From: Takifugu bimaculatus
Taxonomy: Eukaryota > Chordata > Actinopteri > Tetraodontiformes > Tetraodontidae
DNA: 64,000 nucleotides
Reading direction: 5' to 3'
NCBI GenBank assembly: GCA_004026145.2
Contig: CP034990.1
Coordinates: forward strand, 9,783,066 to 9,847,065
The notes beneath the pieces are model-generated. The model had not been told where the DNA came from and ran no database searches. It was given only the letters and a program-made list of their open reading frames with translations. Shown piece by piece: positions 58,955 to 64,000 of this stretch (within the stretch, counting starts at the first letter, position 1; the number at the start of each line of letters is the position of its first letter). The position numbers and the translations under genes were made by a program.

Positions 58955-61900
58955 GAGAGTGGAGCATCCCTTTGACTGCTGAAATCCTGAAACCTTTGGG
59001 TCATCCGCCGCTTCCCTCACCGACTACTAGTTTTCTCCTGCTCATCTTCCTTGTCCTTCTCCTCCCATTTCTTAAACTCCCTCCCCACCCTCTGTGTTTC
59101 ATCTAGCCCTGGGCTTATTGCTCAAACCTACTGGAAGGAGCAACACAGTAAAAGGGAAAGGATGAAGGGAGTCTGTCTGCTAAGACCAGAATGAGGGTAG
59201 AAGACACAAAAGGACCAGGAAAGGGGGGATTTCGAAGAGACAGAGAGAACCACATTACAGTTGTGAAAGAAGAACATTCAAGATGCCTCGCTGTAAGAGA
59301 CTGATTTCAGCAACAAGAGCGAGCAAGAGGGCCCCAACAGATTTTTGACTACAGACTTTTTAAAACTTTTAAGTGGACATACAAAGGTTGTGGAGGCAGA
59401 GACTCTCCTGCCTACTTGTCTCTATTGCACATGATATGTTTCTTTAACAAGCGCCAGCAATGCCGACCAAAGGAAAGTATCTGTTGAACAACCAGGAGCT
59501 GAAAAATGAGGCGCTGTACCGAAAATTTTCATGCAACAGCCAGTATCAGCCATTGGTTCTCCTGCTTGGCCTCTCAATGCTTGCTTGTGGAACCCTCCTC
59601 ATTCTCTTCTTTGCCCTTCAGCTGGTGAGTGTTAACTTTCACACCATGCGAACACTTCGTCTATATAGTGTGTGTATATATATATATTGTAAAGCTATTG
59701 TTTAAGCTATTTAACATGTGTGCTAAAGTGTTTACCGTATATGTAACCCAAAGTGAAGCACTTGGCCTCAAAGATGCTCCGAATAACATGAAATTTCTCT
59801 AATGAGTTAGAAAACTGGAATGCAGTTTTTTAATTCTCAGCAAACCTTTGTTTACCAATGTTTATTCAACAGTAGCATCTATCTATCTGTCTTTCTATCT
59901 GCCAATATCTGTCTATCTGGGCCCATTTCTGCTTGTCTATTATCATCCTTTCATCCTGGAAACTGGAAGTTGAGTAATTTTTTTTTATCTGATGCTTGGT
60001 GGCTCATGTTTGACTTTCCACAGTTTTTGTTGTCAAGCGTAGCTGAACACACATTAGTGTGTACATTATGCCATTCAATGGCTTTGTACAGCATATTAAT
60101 GATTGAGTAACAACACTAATTGCCGTGTTCAGTCTGTTAGAGTTGGAAAAGGTCGCTTAAGGATGGAAACAACTTTGAACACTCTATCATAATAACATTA
60201 AAATGGGTCCCTGTGAATTTTTACCTTCTGTTATGGCAGAATTAAAATGTACATGGTCGTACCTTCTCTAGAATAATTATTTTTTGTCTTTTTGCAAGAA
60301 AAATAGTGTGTGAGGAAAGCTTTCTGCTATGCAGTGAGTAGAAAGTGCTTTAGTTAAGATCTGGCATTTTCCAGTGCTGCCATAGTAACCAGGAAGCTCA
60401 GTGTACAATGAAGAGAGGGCCTTTTTTGAGGAGAGATCTATTAACACTGACTTTGTGCATCTGTCTCACTGCTGAGTGCTCCTTTACCCTTTTTTCTTCT
60501 CTGTTTTTCTTCCACGCCTACGCTCGCTTCCTCTTAAGACAGTTACATGCACATAATAAAACTTTTTGGTTTTGCCTGCATGTATTTATAAATGAATGAA
60601 TAACACATTTACACCCTTATCAAGTTGTACATGCATGTCGCTCATGTTGCCCCCCCAAAATAAAAAAACAGAGAGTAAGGCACATCTAATGACACAGAAA
60701 ACCTATACATAACTGAACAACTGTAATAGTCAAATCATCATTCATGTCAAACTAATTAAAAAAGAACTGTGATTTTGCTGTAATGACTATAATAATCGGT
60801 ATGTTTATTATGTGTCTTTCTCTTTTGCTGCTGGAGCAGAGTGCACTGGAACACTGTGCTTTTGTGAGCGTAGTGAGCTGCAGCCTGTGTGTGTTTCTGG
60901 CTGTGTTTGTATTGGTATGCACAGAGATACTCTCACAGAGATGGAGGACTCTGCTGGGTCTAATCATATGGGCCACACATCTCACCATGGGCTACACTTT
61001 CATCTTCAGTGGACCCATTGTGGTACCTTGGGACCAGGTAAAATGTTTCAGCAGGGCTGAATATTTTTTATAACTTTTGTTTCCTCCTATCCACGATTCT
61101 TTAACATGTACTTAATGGAGTGTACATTACAATTAACAATTAATTATTTAATAAAATATGATATAGCTGTAGCCAAACAGATTAAATGTATTGGAATCTC
61201 TTTTTTTCAGGTGCCTCTGTTCCTCTTCATCATTTTTACTGTGTATACCATGCTGCCGTTCCAGTTGGGGTACGCTGTGGGGCTGAGTGTCATTTCCTCA
61301 CTTTCCCACATCATTGTTCTCTCACTGCGACTCACTATTAACGCCCACCCGCAGATACCTTTCCTTGCCAATCAGGTAAAATCATTGAGAACAAAACCAT
61401 TATTCTGTAAACCTTAACTGTTATTTTCATAAAATATTGTTCTCGGATATTCAACAATTAGCAAATTATAAGGTTTTATTTTAGCTCTAACATCTGCTTC
61501 CTGTTCCTGTAGATACTTTCCAATGCAGTTGTGTTCCTGTGTGGCAGTGTAGTCGGAGCCTTTCATAAAGTCCTGATGGAGAAAACCCTGAGGCAGACCT
61601 TTCAAGACACTTTGAGATGCCTAAGCATGAAGATGAAATTGGAGATAGAAAAGAGACAACAGGTTTGTGCTACATTGCTGTAATTCTTTAGAAAACGCTA
61701 TTAAATAAGAGAGGCTATAGTGTGTGAAATTATTTTATTTGTATTCCTCACTACATTAAACTACATTCAATTTATCTTCATTCAGTTTTATACATTATGT
61801 TAAAGCAGCCAGAGCTGAGTTATAAAGGTTTTATGAATGGGATTTTTTCTCAACATGTAAATAATTCAGAAGGAACGATGCTGGAATGTGTAGAAGATGA

Positions 61901-63662
61901 GAGCCTGCAATTTTGTGTGGTGATGTTGGCCAGTTCAGTCAACATAATAATGGAGAACCCAGGCTTAGGTGCAAAGCTACAGTGAGACCATTCATTTGAG
62001 CCAATTTTTTTTTAAAAATGTTATTGTTTTTTTTTTTTTTGTTGGCTTGTTGGTTTCAGTTGATTTTTGAAAAATCAAATGGAACCAACAAGCAGAAACT
62101 TAGCAAACCAAAACACCAGTGCACACAAGCACCTGACAGTAGATGCATTTCTACCAGGGCCAGATTATTGTGCAACCGTGTTAAATTTTAACATTTAAAG
62201 TCCTTTTTTCAGACGGTTGACATGGGAACTTCTGCTGCAGATTCAGCCACCCTGTCACTGTTGCACCATCTGACTGCAAATTACACCACCAGTGAACATT
62301 GTGTTGTCACAATTATTCAGGCTTGTAATGTTGTATAGACAGTAGATGTAATGGGTAGATCACGATATATGCGGGCCATGAGCAGCGTGGTGGAGGTCTG
62401 AGCTGCCCCAGTGCTTTATTTCTACTTTCTTAGTGTCTATAACCTAATGAATGAAAACATACTGCCTCTCGTCGTTCTCATCCCAAATAATCTTCCACTT
62501 GAGTGTTTGTGTGGTATCTGTAAAACCTGATGCATATGTGGTGATTTGCTTTGACTTCAGTAGCATTTTTGGAACTAATCTCCCCTTTTTATCATTGTTA
62601 TGACTGTTGCTTGGTAGGGTTGTAAAGCACGCTGACAGGAAAGCCGTTTGTGTTGCCTAGCAGCAGACAGCAATGATATCATCTTTAACATTTAACCCTT
62701 CTGTTGTATTTGAATTGAGACACAGACAAAAAGACCAGGCTGCAGCCAATAGAGCAAGGGCATAATAGCAAAGTGGGGGAAGCTCCAAAGCTGCTCCAAT
62801 GAGGAACTGACATTGTTTTCCCACAATAAATTTTAGCGCTTTCATTTGTCAAGTGTTCTTTGGCATTGTGTGAAAGAATGTGTGATGTCACCCTCGCCCT
62901 CTCAGACCAGTGATGTTAGCTGTGACTGAGCTTCATACCTGTTTCTCCAACACCTACAAAAAGTCTGTCACTCAATTTTGAGAGGAGAGAATCTTGATCT
63001 TAACAGCATCAACTAAATAACTAGTATATGTCTCAAATACTCAAAGCAGCAACATAAATGAGAGAGAATCTGCAGTTGCCTTCCTTCATGCCAAGGCTAC
63101 ATTAAATTAAAGTGTTGTTTAAAGGTCAGTCATGGCTGTTCAGTTAAATAAATAAATAAAATAAAAAGCTTTATTTCTGAAACAATTGTTACTTAAACTG
63201 AGGTTAAACGTGTGCTCTTTTTTGACGATCTATGAAAAATGATTTTAAAAAAGGATGATTTATGAGCTTGTAACAATGTGAATCCCAAGATAATATGCTG
63301 TATTTTAAACCATTTGGCAGCACAAGATGAATATTGTTTAGTGAATTCCTTTTATTCTGTGGCAGGTTTGATTATGATGAATCGGTTATTACAACTGGCT
63401 AAATGTACACCTTTGTCCTCTTTATAGAGCTTGCTATTATTATAGCACTGTACAATATGTTTTGTTGTTTTGACCTTTGCGTGTGTGTTCTGTGTGTGCA
63501 GGAGAATCTGCTTCAGTCAGTGCTCCCAGTCTATATTTCAATGAAGATGAAGTTAGCAATCTTAGAGCGCTTACAAGACTGTAAAGACAAGGAAGACCAA
63601 CAGAGACTCGTCAAAGATAACAATTTTCACAGTCTGTATGTCAAGAGACATGAGAATGTCAG
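58955..63662 (+). CDS. adcy7: Adenylate cyclase type 7, 5' part (5 coding exons, about 279 aa; continues past the window)
   Basis: Coding exons: 59460-59624, 60840-61037, 61211-61375, 61513-61662, 63502-63662, then a donor GTAATG. All junctions are GT-AG. 58955-59459 is a likely 5' UTR after an acceptor at 58953. The protein starts MPTKGKYLLN. Hydrophobic helices: one in exon 1 (PLVLLLGLSMLACGTLLILF), two to three in exon 2, two in exon 3 (VPLFLFIIFTVYTMLPFQLG), one in exon 4 (ILSNAVVFLCGSVVGAFHK). This is the first six-helix domain. A signalling helix follows (LEIEKRQQENLLQSVLP, then SMKMKLAILERL) and DNNFHSLYVKRHENV, the start of the C1a cyclase domain. These, plus position after TENT4B, fit ADCY7 among class II cyclases (2, 4, 7). 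Known role: ATP to cAMP, Gs and Gβγ stimulated, plasma membrane. The catalytic residues are outside the window. Confidence 0.93.
61663..63501 (+). other. ADCY7 intron 4: nothing recognised
   Basis: AT-rich intron with T-homopolymer runs (62024-62041). No exon or classifiable repeat was seen. Confidence 0.5.
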
Positions 63663-63842
63663 GTAATGCCACAAAACACTATATACATATAATTTTCACT
63701 GGTGTATTTATAGAATCGTAATGCACGATTAGAGGAAGAGGATTACTGAGATTTAAAAATGATTCTAGTTGAATAAATGTAAGCGGATCAGGAAACCAGT
63801 GAATCTGACGTACTTGGTTACGCTAGCAAATATGTTATGGGG

Positions 63843-64000
63843 GGAGGGGGCACACAAAGAACACGAGGAACACGGAGCACACGAGGAACACGAGGGCAGC
63901 CCTCCAGGGCTGCGGAGCACACGAGGGACACGAGGGCAACCCTCCAGGGCTGTGGAAGGCCCAGGGAACAGGGACGGCCCTCCAGGGCGCAGGGAACAGG
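63843..64000. repeat. GC-rich minisatellite-like repeat, cut by the window end
   Basis: CACACGAGGAACACGAGG-type units alternate with CCCTCCAGGGC blocks, three of which are visible at about 63900-63910, 63940-63950 and 63978-63988. GCAGCCCTCCAGGGCTGC is a near-perfect hairpin. The composition is sharply different from the surrounding intron. It may be a tandem array or a TE end; the window stops inside it. Confidence 0.7.

Noticed and set aside
1..64000. CRISPR arrays, operons, prophage or retroviral genes
   Set aside because: The window is intron-rich vertebrate DNA. No direct-repeat/spacer arrays, LTR pairs with gag/pol/env, or prokaryotic gene layout were seen.

Overview
This is a teleost fish nuclear genome window, probably from a ray-finned, percomorph-like species. 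The evidence is small exons separated by AT-rich GT-AG introns, and fish-type repeats: Tc1/mariner, hAT, RTE and L2 LINEs with GATG or ATTG tails, and an RLE-type LINE. The gene order CNEP1R1 - HEATR3 - TENT4B(PAPD5) - ADCY7 on the + strand matches, from established knowledge, human chromosome 16q12.1.

Layout. Positions 1-6055 hold no recognised coding exon, only simple repeats and probably an intron of the next gene. At 6056-6228 (-) lies the first coding exon of a SMYD-family (SET/MYND) lysine methyltransferase, most like SMYD3. It is divergent from CNEP1R1 (7111-8664, +), which I could assemble completely: 6 coding exons, 125 aa. HEATR3 follows (9210-17519, 15 coding exons, 671 aa); a broken RTE-clade LINE sits in its intron 12 and one intron has a GC donor. 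TENT4B (18973-36272, 12 coding exons, 673 aa) has an 11-kb first intron containing an L2-like 3' fragment, a pogo/Tigger-like non-autonomous element, and a Tc1-like element with a hAT element nested inside it. A GC-rich promoter-like block with a splice donor (about 38260-38418) probably starts ADCY7. A 20-kb intron carries a decayed RLE-type LINE (48780-50890, -) and a nearly full-length L2 LINE with an intact 1027-aa ORF2 (52335-57402, +). The ADCY7 start codon is at 59460. Five coding exons (about 279 aa, through the first six-helix membrane domain) are in the window, and the gene runs off the right edge, which is itself a minisatellite-like GC-rich repeat.

The host genes are not a pathway or an operon. 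They act in nuclear-envelope lipid control (CNEP1R1), 5S RNP and ribosomal protein import (HEATR3), RNA 3' tailing (TENT4B), cAMP synthesis (ADCY7) and protein methylation (SMYD). The stronger leads are mostly in the mobile elements: the L2 ORF1 break at a slippery A7 tract, and the nested transposons with clean target-site duplications. In the host genes they are a start-region frame anomaly in the SMYD exon, a GC-AG intron, and a duplicated splice-donor region in TENT4B. I did not find a clearly new biological system. All exon joins are from reading splice sites and remembered family sequences, without alignment software or transcript data.
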